Position numbers and translations under genes: made by a program
Notes under the pieces: generated by a model
Databases searched by the model: none
Seen by the model: the letters and a program-made list of their open reading frames with translations, nothing else
What the model was told of the DNA's origin: nothing
From: Roseobacter sp. MH60115
GTDB lineage: Bacteria > Pseudomonadota > Alphaproteobacteria > Rhodobacterales > Rhodobacteraceae
NCBI RefSeq assembly: GCF_015644665.1
Contig: NZ_JADOBQ010000005.1
Span: 186,001-250,000, forward strand
Length of the DNA: 64,000 bases
Direction: 5' to 3'
In this document: one piece after another, positions 46,210 to 55,283 of the stretch
Position numbering within the stretch: the first letter of the stretch is position 1
How the letters are laid out: every line of letters begins with the position of its first letter

Positions 46210-47874
46210 TCAGGTCCAGGCCATACGCGCCGGGTGGTATTCGAACGCGATATGGTGTTCCGCGCCCACCAGGCCCTCTTTGGTGAAGTTGTAGAGCGAC
46301 CGCCAATAGGGCTGGATCGTCACGCCTTCTTCCTGGATCAGGGCTTGCATGTCCTTCATCAGCTTGCGGCGTTCGTCCACATCTGCCGTGGCCAGCGCCA
46401 CATCCAGCATCTTGTCGAACTCCGCGTTGGACCAGCCGAACTCGTTCCACGCCTCGCCGGACCGGTAAGCCAGTGCCCAGATCTGCACGCCCAGCGGACG
46501 GTGGTTCCAGTTGGTGGAGGAGAACGGGTACTTCACCCAGTCATTCCAGAAGGTGGAGCCGGGCAGGATGGTCCGCTTGACCTTGATGCCGGCGTCGCGC
46601 AGTTGGGCGGCGACAGCATCGGTCGTGTCTTTGCGCCAGGCATCGTCGATTGAGTAGAGCTCGTGCTCGTAATCCCCCATACCGGCTTCATCCATCAGCG
46701 CCTTGGCGGCGGCTGGATCCACCTTGCGGGGCGGCAGTTCGGCGTAGTCGGGATGCATCGGACCCACATGGTGGTTTTCCGCTTCGATGCCGCGTCCGCC
46801 GTAGCCCAGCTCCAGCAGAACCGCATTGTCGACGGCCATGGCCAGCGCCTGACGGACACGTTTGTCCGCGTAAGGCTTGGCGCCATCGATCTCAGCCAAC
46901 TGGTTGGGACGGATGACGATGGTCGCCGCAGTGGCAATCGAGTTCTCGACCCAGCCGTCCAGCGTGGCGAAGATATCGATGAAATCGCCTTCGATGGAGT
47001 AGAGCGCGTCGATCTCTTCGGCTTCGGCCGCCGCAACAAAGGCGGAAGGGTCGGTGCCGTAGTCGATGTATTCAAGGCGGTCGATGTAGGGCCCGCCAAA
47101 GACTTCCGTGCCCCACCAGGTGTGCTCGGCGTTCTTGACCAGCGCGCTTTTGACGCCAACCTCGAGCATTTCAGGCAGGTAGGGACCGGTGCCAATGGGA
47201 TTGTCCATCATGGTGTCGGGATCAAAGCCTGCGGGCGTGATCGCCGCAGGATAGTCCGCCATGCCAGGGATCAGCGAGATATCGGGGCGCGGCAGGGCCA
47301 GCTTGACCGTGTGGCTGTCCACAACCGTAATTGCGCCGTCGATGGCCTGGCCGGAAGCTTCGTCGATCAGCACGCCGAAACGACCTGCCATGGAGTTGCC
47401 TTCAAGGCTCTTGTCACACCAGCCGGTGATGTTGCGGGCCACGTCTTCGGCGGTGAAGTCGTCACCGTTGTTCCACTTCACGCCCTTGCGGACATTCAGG
47501 GTGTATTCGGTGGCATTGTCGTTGATCTCCCAGCTCTCCAGCAGGGCGGGGGTGAAGGTACCGTCGTTTTCGTAGATCACGAGGTATTCCAGCCATCCGC
47601 GCGAGAAGTTCGCGATCTGCGACCAGTCGTAGGTGCGCGGGTCCTTGAGCGCCCGGACTTCCTGTTGCATGCGGACAACGCCGCCTTCCTTGTGGCCCGC
47701 GGCGCGGGCGGGCGCTGCCATGCCGATCATCGAATAGGCCGTTGCCGCCGTCGCGCCGAAAGCGCTGGCCGTTGCCAGGAACTCGCGGCGGGTGACCGGA
47801 TCGGTGCCGACCTTCCCAGCGGAATCCACGACGGCCTTCGGCAGGGGTCTGCCGGTACGTGTGAAAAATGTCAT
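46210..47874 (-). CDS. ABC transporter solute-binding protein, family 5, Tat-exported
   Basis: A 554-residue periplasmic binding protein of the dipeptide/nickel family. A twin-arginine signal lies at about 28-58 ([18 protein letters not shown] followed by a hydrophobic stretch), so it is exported folded. The body has the family features [19 protein letters not shown] and [11 protein letters not shown]. No permease or ATPase genes are next to it, and a terminator follows, so it is monocistronic and must work with a transporter encoded elsewhere. Ligand unknown; peptide or opine-like compounds are typical. Confidence 0.9.
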   Translation of the reverse strand: MTFFTRTGRPLPKAVVDSAGKVGTDPVTRREFLATASAFGATAATAYSMIGMAAPARAAGHKEGGVVRMQQEVRALKDPRTYDWSQIANFSRGWLEYLVIYENDGTFTPALLESWEINDNATEYTLNVRKGVKWNNGDDFTAEDVARNITGWCDKSLEGNSMAGRFGVLIDEASGQAIDGAITVVDSHTVKLALPRPDISLIPGMADYPAAITPAGFDPDTMMDNPIGTGPYLPEMLEVGVKSALVKNAEHTWWGTEVFGGPYIDRLEYIDYGTDPSAFVAAAEAEEIDALYSIEGDFIDIFATLDGWVENSIATAATIVIRPNQLAEIDGAKPYADKRVRQALAMAVDNAVLLELGYGGRGIEAENHHVGPMHPDYAELPPRKVDPAAAKALMDEAGMGDYEHELYSIDDAWRKDTTDAVAAQLRDAGIKVKRTILPGSTFWNDWVKYPFSSTNWNHRPLGVQIWALAYRSGEAWNEFGWSNAEFDKMLDVALATADVDERRKLMKDMQALIQEEGVTIQPYWRSLYNFTKEGLVGAEHHIAFEYHPARMAWT

Positions 47875-48376
47875 CTTCTTCCTCTCTGTTTTTTGCGCGT
47901 CCAGGTGATGCGCGGTGCCGGGTATTTGCTCCGGCTCGGTGATGCAGTTGGTCTGCTTTCTTAACGCCCTCTTGAGGACGGCTGGAGTGTCAAACGTGCC
48001 AGACGTGCCGTCAACCCTTTCTCCCCGGGTTCAATGCAGCAGAACCAGCTGAAACCCTCCAAGGTCTGCAGGGTTCCCAAAGCGCTTTTAACACGGACCG
48101 ATGGAAGACCGAAAGCAGATGTCCGATGAAATACCCGCGCGCAGGTCGGCCATGGAGGACAAGCGGCGAATTTTTGACAACTGATGTCGCAAATGTACCA
48201 AGCTTTTGCGGCAAGGTGTGGCAGCGCCCCGACGGTCTCGGAAAGGCGGGCATTGCCGGTTTGAGCTGTTCGGCTATTTTAGCGCGCGCCAAATTTTTTC
48301 AACTTTGTTTGTGTCATGTTGGTGTTTTCACCTGTGGTGGGCAGAAAAGCGACTCAAATCTCTGCGGTCTGGCACC

Positions 48377-48396
48377 CGATTCCCCCGGGGGAATCG
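48377..48396. promoter_or_regulatory. 20-bp perfect palindrome
   Basis: CGATTCCCCCGGGGGAATCG is fully symmetric with no spacer. It lies 116 bp upstream of ridA and about 500 bp from the divergent binding-protein gene. The C5G5 centre is unusual for a helix-turn-helix operator, and its binding protein is unknown. Confidence 0.5.
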
Positions 48397-48469
48397 CGTC
48401 TACAGTGCGACAGACGTCGGCGGTTTGTTGCACCCTTGTCCTAGTTTTCGCGGTTTAACTGGCGTGTGA

Positions 48470-48490
48470 TTTGCGTCATCGTGATGCAAA
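48470..48490. promoter_or_regulatory. inverted repeat upstream of ridA
   Basis: TTTGCGTCA-TCG-TGATGCAAA has 9-bp arms with one mismatch and ends 21 bp before the ridA ATG. The position suits a repressor operator. No regulator gene is adjacent. Confidence 0.5.
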
Positions 48491-48511
48491 CGCCGCCATT
48501 GGACATGGATC

Positions 48512-48907
48512 ATGAAATCTCTTTCTCCCCATCAAATTGCGCCGCCGTTTGCGCGGTACGCGCACGGGGTGGAGCTGCCCGCTGGATCGCGTCTTGTGCG
48601 GACGTCCGGTCAATTGGGCCTTGCACGGGATGGATCCGTTCCGGACGGGGCGGAGGCGCAGGCAGAGATCTGTTTTGCGAATATCCTGTCGATCCTGCAG
48701 GAAGCCGACATGGGTGCCGAGAACGTCTGCCATCTGAGCGCCTATGTGACCGACCGGGCTCATATGGCCGGGTACATGGCGGCCCGCGATGCGTTTCTGG
48801 CCAATGTGCCGGTTCTGCCGACGTCCACGCTGGTGATCGTATCGGGGTTCACGCGTCCGGAGTTCGTGGTCGAGGTGGAGGTCTGGGCGGCGGAAGCGCC
48901 TGCCTAG
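48512..48907 (+). CDS. RidA family protein
   Basis: A 131-residue protein of the YjgF/RidA family, which hydrolyses reactive enamine/imine intermediates. It shows VRTSGQLG near the N-terminus and, toward the end, STLVIVSGFTRPEFVVEVEVWA. The canonical RidA arginine occurs in IxxxxRPxxxVExE-type RidA proteins, and here the equivalent is TRPEFVVEVE, so imine deaminase activity is plausible. It stands alone and converges with a small membrane protein gene, overlapping its end by four bases. Confidence 0.88.
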   Translation: MKSLSPHQIAPPFARYAHGVELPAGSRLVRTSGQLGLARDGSVPDGAEAQAEICFANILSILQEADMGAENVCHLSAYVTDRAHMAGYMAARDAFLANVPVLPTSTLVIVSGFTRPEFVVEVEVWAAEAPA

Positions 48908-49119
48908 GGCGCGTCCGAATACTCTTTCTTGATCAGTTTTTTCAGCGTCCAAAGCAGCGTGCCGCCAAAGAAGACCCCGGCAATCCCGACGATTTCAAAC
49001 ATCGCCGGTCCTTGTGGCATGCCGCGATAGACCAGTGCCGCACCCAGCAAGAGAAGCCCTGCGACGGACACGCAGAGGCGGAAGGTCAATTCCTTGCGGG
49101 TCGGGCCAAACCGGTTCAT
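48904..49119 (-). CDS. small two-helix membrane protein
   Basis: A 71-residue protein with helices at about 14-32 (FRLCVSVAGLLLLGAALVY) and 42-60 (IVGIAGVFFGGTLLWTL) and a basic C-terminus. I start it at ATG 49119 because it overlaps the stop of the upstream DinB gene by four bases (ATGA); an ATG two codons earlier is possible. I do not recognise a family. It ends four bases into the 3' end of ridA on the opposite strand. Confidence 0.65.
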   Translation of the reverse strand: MNRFGPTRKELTFRLCVSVAGLLLLGAALVYRGMPQGPAMFEIVGIAGVFFGGTLLWTLKKLIKKEYSDAP

Positions 49120-49631
49120 GGCCAATAGGCCTGTGCCGAAGGTGCGCGTTCGAAGGAGAGGTGGAATTCATCCAACTGCGGCGGGGCAATCCCCAGCGCG
49201 TGCAACTGCACATGGGCTTGGCCGCGATGATGCACCTGGTGTTGGAACAGATGCAGCAAAAGCGCCTGCACCGTCTCGTGGACAACACCCTCGCCGCGGT
49301 CGGTGGGGCGCGTGTCGTTGAGCGCGTCCTGGGTCAGGGTTTCACAGAATGCGATCAACCGCGCATCCGATGCCGCCTGCCGACGCGCCAGTGACGTAAG
49401 GGACGGATCGTCGTTTCGCTGGTAGACCGCCCGCCCCAGACCGCCCTGTTCGAGCGCGTCGACATAGTAGAGATCGACCTCGTAGATGTGGTTCAGCGTG
49501 CGCGCAAGCGAGGGGAAGAACCCAGGCGCCTCCGCGCGTGCGGCGTCCTCCGGCAAGGTCTGTGCCGCGTGATAGAGCGTGGCATTTGCCCAGGCGTTGT
49601 TCTGTGCCATTCTTTCAAAAGCGGTCAGCAT
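49116..49631 (-). CDS. DinB family protein
   Basis: A 171-residue four-helix-bundle protein. The DinB/YfiT metal site is apparent: His in TLNHIYEVDLYY (about residue 48) and HLFQHQVHHRGQAHVQL (about 130-146). The family includes mycothiol- or other thiol-dependent isomerases and transferases. ATG 49631 has AGGAGG six bases upstream. It begins 39 bp after fahA in the same direction as hmgA and fahA, whose pathway needs an isomerase not otherwise present in the window; a role there is a hypothesis. Confidence 0.88.
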   Translation of the reverse strand: MLTAFERMAQNNAWANATLYHAAQTLPEDAARAEAPGFFPSLARTLNHIYEVDLYYVDALEQGGLGRAVYQRNDDPSLTSLARRQAASDARLIAFCETLTQDALNDTRPTDRGEGVVHETVQALLLHLFQHQVHHRGQAHVQLHALGIAPPQLDEFHLSFERAPSAQAYWP

Positions 49632-49670
49632 GTCGGCCTCCTGCGCGCCGATTGTGACCATCCGGCGAGG

Positions 49671-50924
49671 TTACGTCCAGTCCAGAGCCGGCAAAACCTT
49701 TCCCGCGCAAGCACCAAAGCCAATGCGGTAGCCATCCCCCTGCGCATGTCCCGTCAGCGTCAGCGTGTCACCATCCTCGACAAAGCATCGGGTGGCCCCG
49801 TCCTGCAGCGCAATCGGCTCTGCCCCGCCCCAGCTCAACTCAAGCAGGGAGCCGCGCTGCGCCTTCTCAGGGCCTGAAATGGTGCCGGAACCGAGCAGGT
49901 CGCCCGCGTTCATCGCGCAGCCAGAGGAGGCGTGATGCGCCAATTGCTGGGCAGCGGAGTAATACATCTGGTTGTAGTTGGTCTGGGCGATCACTTCCTG
50001 CGCGCCGCCCTCCGGCTCAATCAGCACGGCAAGATCAATGTCAAAGAGCATCGGTCCGGGTTCCTGCAGATGCGGCAGTAGCTCTTTCTCCCGCGCGGGC
50101 GTTGACGTTCGGAAGGGCTGCAAGGCCTCCGTGGTGACGATCCACGGGCTCACGGAGGTTGCAAAAGCCTTGGCCTGAAACGGGCCGAGAGGCTGGTATT
50201 CCCAGGCCTGAATGTCGCGGGCGGACCAGTCGTTCAGCAGCAGGTAGCCAAAGATCATCTGATCCGCTTCGGCCACTGATATGGGGTGCCCCATGGAGGT
50301 GGACACGCCAACGATGGCGCCCAGCTCCAGTTCGATATCGAGTTTTCGGGTGGGTTTGAACTCCGGGACATCGGCGTCAGGCGCCTTGATCTGGCCCCAG
50401 GGGCGGCGGATTTCGGTGCCGCTGACGACAACCGTGCTGGCCCGCCCGTTGTAGCCGATGGGGATATGCAGCCAGTTGGCAGGCAGCGCGTTTTCAGCGC
50501 CGCGAAACATCGTGCCCACATTGGTTGCGTGATGGCGACCGGCGTAGAAATCGGTGAACTCGGACACGACCAGCGGCAGATGAAGACGCACTTCGGACAA
50601 TGGCACCAGGAAAGGGGCCAACTGTGCCTGTTCCGGCGCGGCTTCGCGCAGGAAATCCGTCAATAGGGCACGTAGAGCGGCCCAAGCGTCCGGGCCCAGA
50701 TCCATCACGTCGTTCCAGTAGGGCAGATCGAAGACCGGGGCGTCCGCCAGCCGGATCAGGCCTGCGGCCTCGACCACTGCCAGATCCAGCACCTGATCAC
50801 CAATGGCCACGCCACAGCGCGCATCATGTGGATCGTTCGAGAAAACACCGTAGGGCAGGTTGTTCAGGGGAAAGTCGCAGCCCGGATCATTGGCGCTGGC
50901 CACCCAGCTTTTCATCAGGGGCAT
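49671..50924 (-). CDS. fahA: fumarylacetoacetase
   Basis: A 417-residue hydrolase that splits fumarylacetoacetate into fumarate and acetoacetate, the last step of tyrosine and phenylalanine breakdown. The N-terminal domain is followed by a catalytic domain with FTDFYAGRHHATNVGTMFRG (metal ligand Asp and general base His), KLDIELELGAIVG and LLNDWSARDIQAWEYQPLGP. ATG 50924 abuts the stop of a 38-residue membrane peptide gene; ATG 50915 is also possible. It is in one operon with hmgA. Confidence 0.95.
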   Translation of the reverse strand: MPLMKSWVASANDPGCDFPLNNLPYGVFSNDPHDARCGVAIGDQVLDLAVVEAAGLIRLADAPVFDLPYWNDVMDLGPDAWAALRALLTDFLREAAPEQAQLAPFLVPLSEVRLHLPLVVSEFTDFYAGRHHATNVGTMFRGAENALPANWLHIPIGYNGRASTVVVSGTEIRRPWGQIKAPDADVPEFKPTRKLDIELELGAIVGVSTSMGHPISVAEADQMIFGYLLLNDWSARDIQAWEYQPLGPFQAKAFATSVSPWIVTTEALQPFRTSTPAREKELLPHLQEPGPMLFDIDLAVLIEPEGGAQEVIAQTNYNQMYYSAAQQLAHHASSGCAMNAGDLLGSGTISGPEKAQRGSLLELSWGGAEPIALQDGATRCFVEDGDTLTLTGHAQGDGYRIGFGACAGKVLPALDWT

Positions 50925-51041
50925 TCAGTCATCCTTGCCGGGCTCGTCCCGTTTTTTGCGGGCCTGCAACCAGCGGAAGAGGAAGAACAAGGCGGCAAAG
51001 ACGCCGATCCAGAAGAGAAGGTCGATAAATGCAGTGCTCAT
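50925..51041 (-). CDS. 38-residue single-helix membrane peptide between hmgA and fahA
   Basis: An open frame encoding a protein that starts MSTAFIDLLFWIGVFAALFF and ends with a highly charged KKRDEPGKDD tail. One membrane helix spans about 6-23. It begins 9 bp after the hmgA stop, and its stop codon directly abuts the fahA ATG, so it is inside the operon and positioned for coupled translation. No family is recognised. The weakly placed ribosome site lowers confidence. Confidence 0.6.
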   Translation of the reverse strand: MSTAFIDLLFWIGVFAALFFLFRWLQARKKRDEPGKDD

Positions 51042-51050
51042 GCCATTTAT

Positions 51051-52412
51051 CTATTTCTTCCCGGGCGTGCCGTCGAACTTTTTCTCAAGGCTTTCCCAGC
51101 AATCGATGTAGTCGTCCTGCAAGGGTGCCTCCTGCGCGGCAAAGCGGGTCAGATGCTGCGGGAAACGGGTCTCGAACATGAAGGACATGGTGTTGTCGAG
51201 CTTCTCGGCCTTGAGGTCCGCATTACTGGCACCTTCAAAGGCGTTTTTGTCAGGGCCGTGGGGCAGCATCATATTGTGCAGGGACATGCCACCGGGCACG
51301 AACCCCTTGGGTTTGGCATCGTACTGGCCATAGATATTGCCCATCAGCTCCGACATGATGTTCTTGTGATACCACGGCGGGCGGAACGTATCTTCGGCCA
51401 CCATCCAGCGTTCGCGGAAGAGCACGAAGTCGATGTTGGCGGTGCCTTCCACGCCCGAAGGCGCGGTCAGCACTGTAAAGATCGACGGATCCGGGTGGTC
51501 GAAGAGGATCGCACCCACCGGGCAATAGTTGCGCAAATCGTATTTGCAGGGGGCGTAGTTGCCATGCCACGCGACCACGTCGAGCGGGCTGTGACCGATC
51601 TTGGTCTCATGGAACTGGCCAGCCCATTTGATGGTCACCGTGCTGGGCACTTCCCGGTCTTCGAAGGCTGCGACCGGCGTTTTGAAATCGCGCCGGTTTG
51701 CCATGCAGTTGGCCCCGATGGGCCCCCGTCCCGGCAGGTCGAATTTCTGACCGTAGTTCTCGCAGACGAACCCGCGACAGGGGCCCTCCAGAACCTCGAC
51801 CCGGTAGACCAGCCCGCGCGGGATCACCGCGATCTCCTTGGGCTCCACATCGATCACCCCAAGCTCGGTATAAAACCGCAGGCGTCCTTCCTGTGGCACC
51901 ACCAGCAGTTCGCTGTCCGCCGAGTAGAAATAGGCATCCACCATCGATTGCGTGACCAGATAGATATGCGTCGCCATGCCCACCTGCGTGTTCACATCGC
52001 CCGCTGTCGTCATCGTGCGCATGCCCGTCAGCCAGGTCAGCGGCGTGTCGGAATGCGGCACCGGGTCCCAGCGGTATTGGCCCAGGGACACCACGTCCGG
52101 GTCCACATGCGGGGCGGATTTCCAGTAGGGTAGGTCGATTTTTTCATAGCGGTGCGAATGTTTCACCGACGGTCGGATGCGGTAGCACCATGTGCGTTCA
52201 TTCTGGTGGCTGGGCGCGGTAAAGGCGGTGCCGGACAGCTGCTCGCCATAGAGGCCATAATTGCATTTCTGCGGGGAATTCATGCCCTGCGGCAGGGCGC
52301 CGGGCAACGCTTCGGTCTCAAAGTCATTGCCGAAGCCGGGCATATAGCCCTCGGTGGTGCCGGAGCCGCTGGCGGCCTGGGTCATCCCTGCTGGTGTCAT
52401 GTGCCGGTTCAT
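51051..52412 (-). CDS. hmgA: homogentisate 1,2-dioxygenase
   Basis: A 453-residue non-haem iron enzyme that opens the homogentisate ring to maleylacetoacetate. Characteristic stretches are [38 protein letters not shown] and, in the C-terminal cupin region, [14 protein letters not shown] and [12 protein letters not shown], which carry the iron-binding His and Glu residues. ATG 52412 has GGGAGG five bases upstream. It is divergent from a MarR regulator with an inverted repeat between them, indicating repression relieved by a pathway metabolite. Confidence 0.96.
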   Translation of the reverse strand: MNRHMTPAGMTQAASGSGTTEGYMPGFGNDFETEALPGALPQGMNSPQKCNYGLYGEQLSGTAFTAPSHQNERTWCYRIRPSVKHSHRYEKIDLPYWKSAPHVDPDVVSLGQYRWDPVPHSDTPLTWLTGMRTMTTAGDVNTQVGMATHIYLVTQSMVDAYFYSADSELLVVPQEGRLRFYTELGVIDVEPKEIAVIPRGLVYRVEVLEGPCRGFVCENYGQKFDLPGRGPIGANCMANRRDFKTPVAAFEDREVPSTVTIKWAGQFHETKIGHSPLDVVAWHGNYAPCKYDLRNYCPVGAILFDHPDPSIFTVLTAPSGVEGTANIDFVLFRERWMVAEDTFRPPWYHKNIMSELMGNIYGQYDAKPKGFVPGGMSLHNMMLPHGPDKNAFEGASNADLKAEKLDNTMSFMFETRFPQHLTRFAAQEAPLQDDYIDCWESLEKKFDGTPGKK

Positions 52413-52449
52413 GGAAACCTCCCTTGTCCGCAGAATGGCGCAGATGTAA

Positions 52450-52467
52450 TAGTTGTTTTTGTAACTA
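52450..52467. promoter_or_regulatory. MarR-type operator between hmgA and the regulator gene
   Basis: TAGTTGTTTTTGTAACTA has inverted arms TAGTT/AACTA separated by eight A/T-rich bases. It lies 37 bp before hmgA and 19 bp before the regulator start. Its position in the divergent promoter makes it the likely binding site of the adjacent MarR protein. Confidence 0.6.
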
Positions 52468-52486
52468 ACAAGGGAAGCCACCCGGG

Positions 52487-52927
52487 ATGCCCGAAAAAGA
52501 CAGCTTCGATCTGCAGCAATTCCTGCCCTACCTGCTCAATCAGGCCGCCGAGAGGAGCAGCCTTGAGTTTCAGCAGGTGTACAAGGATCGCTATGGCATG
52601 CTGCGCACGGAGTGGCGCGTGCTGTTTCATCTGGGGCTCTATGGGAAAATGACCGCCGGCGGGATCGGCCAGTCCGCCAAGATGCATAAAACCAAGATCA
52701 GCCGCGCGGTGCATCGCCTCGCGGACCGCCGTTTCCTGACGCGCGCGCGCGACGAGGCAGACCGGCGCGTCGAGCATCTGGAGCTGACGGCTCAGGGCCG
52801 GAAAGCCTATGCGGAACTGCGCGAAATCGCGATGGAGTATGATGCGGCTCTGACGGCGCAACTGACGCCGGAAGAGAACGCAGTCCTGCGCGGCGCATTG
52901 CGAAAGCTCGCGCGCATCTCGGCCTAG
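52487..52927 (+). CDS. MarR family transcriptional regulator
   Basis: A 146-residue winged-helix regulator. The DNA-binding core is [64 protein letters not shown] in outline, with the wing Asp-Arg pair DEADRR. It is divergent from hmgA, so it probably controls homogentisate breakdown, as HmgR-type MarR proteins do elsewhere. A bidirectional hairpin closes the gene. Confidence 0.92.
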   Translation: MPEKDSFDLQQFLPYLLNQAAERSSLEFQQVYKDRYGMLRTEWRVLFHLGLYGKMTAGGIGQSAKMHKTKISRAVHRLADRRFLTRARDEADRRVEHLELTAQGRKAYAELREIAMEYDAALTAQLTPEENAVLRGALRKLARISA

Positions 52928-52934
52928 CAGGGGG

Positions 52935-52960
52935 GCGCAAGGCTGGTTGGAGCCTTGCGC
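52935..52960. terminator. hairpin between the MarR and spondin-domain genes
   Basis: GCGCAAGGCT-GGTTGG-AGCCTTGCGC, a perfect 10-bp stem, lies between two convergent genes (stops at 52927 and 52969). There is no long T-run on either side, so it may act as a weak bidirectional terminator. Confidence 0.7.
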
Positions 52961-52968
52961 TTGGGTGT

Positions 52969-53802
52969 TCAGGAGACCGTTTTGCGGCGAAAGCGCCAGC
53001 CCAACAGACCCAATGCGGCCAGCATCAAAGGCGCGCTGGCGGGCAGCGGCACCGGGGCCACTTCCGAAATCTCGATGGTCAGCAGGTTGAATGCGCTCGG
53101 GTCGGACGTGAAATCAATCAACCCGTCATTCAATGTGCCGCCCGTTGCCAGCAGGACGCCACTTGCAAGGAGCTCGTCTGACAGCGGAACACCCTGCTGG
53201 ATCGAACCTTCACCGGTGGGGCTGTCATCGATGTCCGCGCCCTGGACAAAGGCCGCGCCTTCAAAGCCATTTGCTTCGGTCCCCGCATCATAGATGTCCG
53301 CACCGGTGACATTGATCGTGCGATTGCCGGTGAAATTGCCGTTATCGTCAAAGATCTGGAATTCCCGGGCATTGTCATTCCCGATGAAGTGATCGTTGGA
53401 CGGCAAGAGCATCGAAAGAAACGTGAAGAAGAGCGCAGAAGGCGTATTCACTTCGAAAATACCGCTGACGGATTCGCCCGGCTGGACAGGGGGTGGGCCG
53501 CTGGGCGATTCCAGAAAGAGTGCCTGGGAATTCGGATCAATTGCCCGGCGTTCCGCTGCAATGACCGGGGGCATGCCGGTTTCAGCCAGCAGTTCCAACC
53601 CCGGTGACGCGGTTCCGCTCAGATCGAAGGCATCGAAGTTTCCGTTGTGCAGCGCCGCATAGAGCGGTGTGACCGACAAACCGCCTGCTGCCTGATTATT
53701 GGTTACCGTAATCTGTATGGACGCCGCCTGCGCGGTAAGTGCAACTGTTGCGCCGACGCCCGTGATCGCCAGTGCCAGCAAGTTTCTGGTCACGAAATTC
53801 AT
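52969..53802 (-). CDS. spondin-domain surface protein with VPLPA-CTERM sorting tail
   Basis: A 277-residue exported protein. A signal peptide (about 1-26) ends TAQAA. The domain that follows (about 28-190) resembles the N-terminal spondin fold, with ITVTNNQAAGGLSVTPLYAA and SGTASPGLELLAETG. The C-terminus has VPLPAS (about 251-256), a hydrophobic helix and an RFRRK basic end, the VPLPA variant of PEP-CTERM sorting known in Rhodobacterales. The protein is probably cut by an exosortase and anchored or released at the surface. The sortase gene is not in this window. Role unknown; adhesion or exopolysaccharide association is typical. Confidence 0.88.
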   Translation of the reverse strand: MNFVTRNLLALAITGVGATVALTAQAASIQITVTNNQAAGGLSVTPLYAALHNGNFDAFDLSGTASPGLELLAETGMPPVIAAERRAIDPNSQALFLESPSGPPPVQPGESVSGIFEVNTPSALFFTFLSMLLPSNDHFIGNDNAREFQIFDDNGNFTGNRTINVTGADIYDAGTEANGFEGAAFVQGADIDDSPTGEGSIQQGVPLSDELLASGVLLATGGTLNDGLIDFTSDPSAFNLLTIEISEVAPVPLPASAPLMLAALGLLGWRFRRKTVS

Positions 53803-53949
53803 TTTATTCTCCTGTCAGATGAGCTCCCCGGATGGGGAGGCACGCGCACCGTAACGGGAAGATCCGGTCACCTTGCAGTCACACCTGCGTGACAGTCGGG
53901 CGGCTACCGGACTTGTGAATAATACTGAAATTTCCGTGAGTTGGTCGTG

Positions 53950-54759
53950 TCAGAAATCGACGGTGACGCCGGGCAGGTTCAGTGCTTTCATCAGGTCGCG
54001 CAATTCCTGACGTGCCGCAATATTCGAGATGTTCAGCTGCTTGACACCGATGTCCTTGAGATCCAGCAAGGTCAATCCCCGCGGGAAAAGCTCGCGGAAC
54101 ACCACGCGTTCCGAAAAGCCAGGTGCGATGCGGAAGCCGATCCGCTTGCTGAGGTTTTTCACGGCCCGTTCCATTTTTTCCTTATTGACCATGCGTTGCG
54201 CCCCCATTCGGTTGCGCACGACGATCCAGTCGATCGGGGTGAGGCCAGCCTGCGCGCGCAACTGTCGCGCATTCCAAACCATTTCCGAGTAGACCGAGGG
54301 CCCGAGAATTTCATCGCCGGAGGAATCCGTGCGCGCCAGCAGGTCGAAATCCACGAAACTGTCGTTGAGCGGTGTGATCAGCGTATCGGCCAGCGAATGC
54401 GCAACCTGGCTGAGGCGGGTGTGAGAGCCGGGGCAATCGATCAGGATGAAATCATTGTCCGGCTCCAGCGAGGCAACGGCGGCCGACAGCCGGTGATCGT
54501 AGATGTTCTCGCCCGGCTTCAGGCTTTCGGGCGCAATTTCAGGCAACTCATGTGTGTTGGGGCTGGCGAGGCTCAACCCGGCCTTGGCCAGAAACGTTTT
54601 ACGGTTTTCCGTGTAGCGCCCGAAGGTCCGTTGCCGAAGGTCCAGATCAAGGGCGCTGACCTTATGGCCCATCCGCGCCAGCGCCGTGGCCACATGCATC
54701 GACACGGTCGATTTTCCCGCGCCGCCTTTTTCATTCCCGACGACGATGATATGCGCCAT
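53950..54759 (-). CDS. mipZ: division plane positioning ATPase MipZ
   Basis: A 269-residue ParA/MinD-type ATPase. The deviant Walker A motif is KGGAGKST (about 11-18), and the following ALDLDLRQRTFGRY and LIDCPGSHTRLSQ are characteristic of MipZ rather than ParA or MinD. In Caulobacter MipZ forms bipolar gradients through ParB and blocks FtsZ at the poles, placing the division ring at midcell. It stands alone between the spondin-domain gene (same strand) and a divergent chemoreceptor operon. Confidence 0.93.
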   Translation of the reverse strand: MAHIIVVGNEKGGAGKSTVSMHVATALARMGHKVSALDLDLRQRTFGRYTENRKTFLAKAGLSLASPNTHELPEIAPESLKPGENIYDHRLSAAVASLEPDNDFILIDCPGSHTRLSQVAHSLADTLITPLNDSFVDFDLLARTDSSGDEILGPSVYSEMVWNARQLRAQAGLTPIDWIVVRNRMGAQRMVNKEKMERAVKNLSKRIGFRIAPGFSERVVFRELFPRGLTLLDLKDIGVKQLNISNIAARQELRDLMKALNLPGVTVDF

Positions 54760-54974
54760 TGCCCGTTCCTTTGCCCCCGGCCGCTTTCTGCGGCTCGTCT
54801 ATTGGGCGGCACTATATGTAGTGTTTGAAGGTTTGGGAAGGCGTGATGCAGGCAATTTGCGGATTGCACGGGCGGTCATCTTGGTGGGGTTTTGCAGGTG
54901 TCCGAGCGCGTGATCAGGAGCGCGTGTTTTAGCGGGTTGTAAACCTTCTGGTGATAGCCAGTCTTGAACTGGAT

Positions 54975-55283
54975 ATGGTTCCGATGCCGCTGATTACCTA
55001 TGCCCTTGCGCTGATTTCATTGCTTTTTGCCGGCCCGCTTCTTGCCCTTGCGGCCTCAAAGCCGGTGCCGGGCGAGGTCGTGCTCGTGATTGGACCCGGC
55101 TCGGCGGAGCGGCGGGTCATGATTGCCGCCGCCGGTGGACGCGTACTGGGACCCGCAGAGGCGCGTTTTGGCGTGCTGGCCTTGTCGGAGGAGGATGGAT
55201 TTGCCGCGTCCCTTCTGGCGCAGGGAGCTTGGTTTGTTGTCGATGGCAGGCGTGTGGCCTTTTTATGTGGAGTAGAGACATGA
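54975..55283 (+). CDS. hypothetical secreted or membrane protein coupled to a chemoreceptor
   Basis: A protein of about 102 residues. A hydrophobic N-terminus ([23 protein letters not shown]) looks like a signal peptide or anchor. The rest includes [18 protein letters not shown] and [16 protein letters not shown], with no recognised domain. The stop overlaps the ATG of the next chemoreceptor gene by four bases (ATGA). The start is uncertain: GTG 54951, ATG 54975 and ATG 54984 are all in frame. It may modulate the receptor; no function can be given. Confidence 0.6.
   Translation: MVPMPLITYALALISLLFAGPLLALAASKPVPGEVVLVIGPGSAERRVMIAAAGGRVLGPAEARFGVLALSEEDGFAASLLAQGAWFVVDGRRVAFLCGVET

Larger units (their letters stand above)
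47875..48511. other. 637-bp intergenic region without a recognised gene
   Basis: This divergent gap lies between the Tat-type binding protein gene and ridA. Short open frames here have no start signals or recognisable motifs. The stretch contains a 20-bp perfect palindrome at 48377-48396, an operator-like inverted repeat at 48470-48490, and A/T-rich patches near 48285-48330 that could hold promoters. A small RNA is possible but I see no clear terminator. Confidence 0.5.

Noticed and set aside
46663-47964. Plus-strand open frame of 433 codons opposite the Tat-type binding protein
   Set aside because: Antisense to a clear family 5 binding protein with a twin-arginine signal; no start signal.
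50826-52133. Plus-strand open frame of 435 codons opposite hmgA and the 5' end of fahA
   Set aside because: Spans two convincing genes on the other strand and crosses their boundary without any plausible start.
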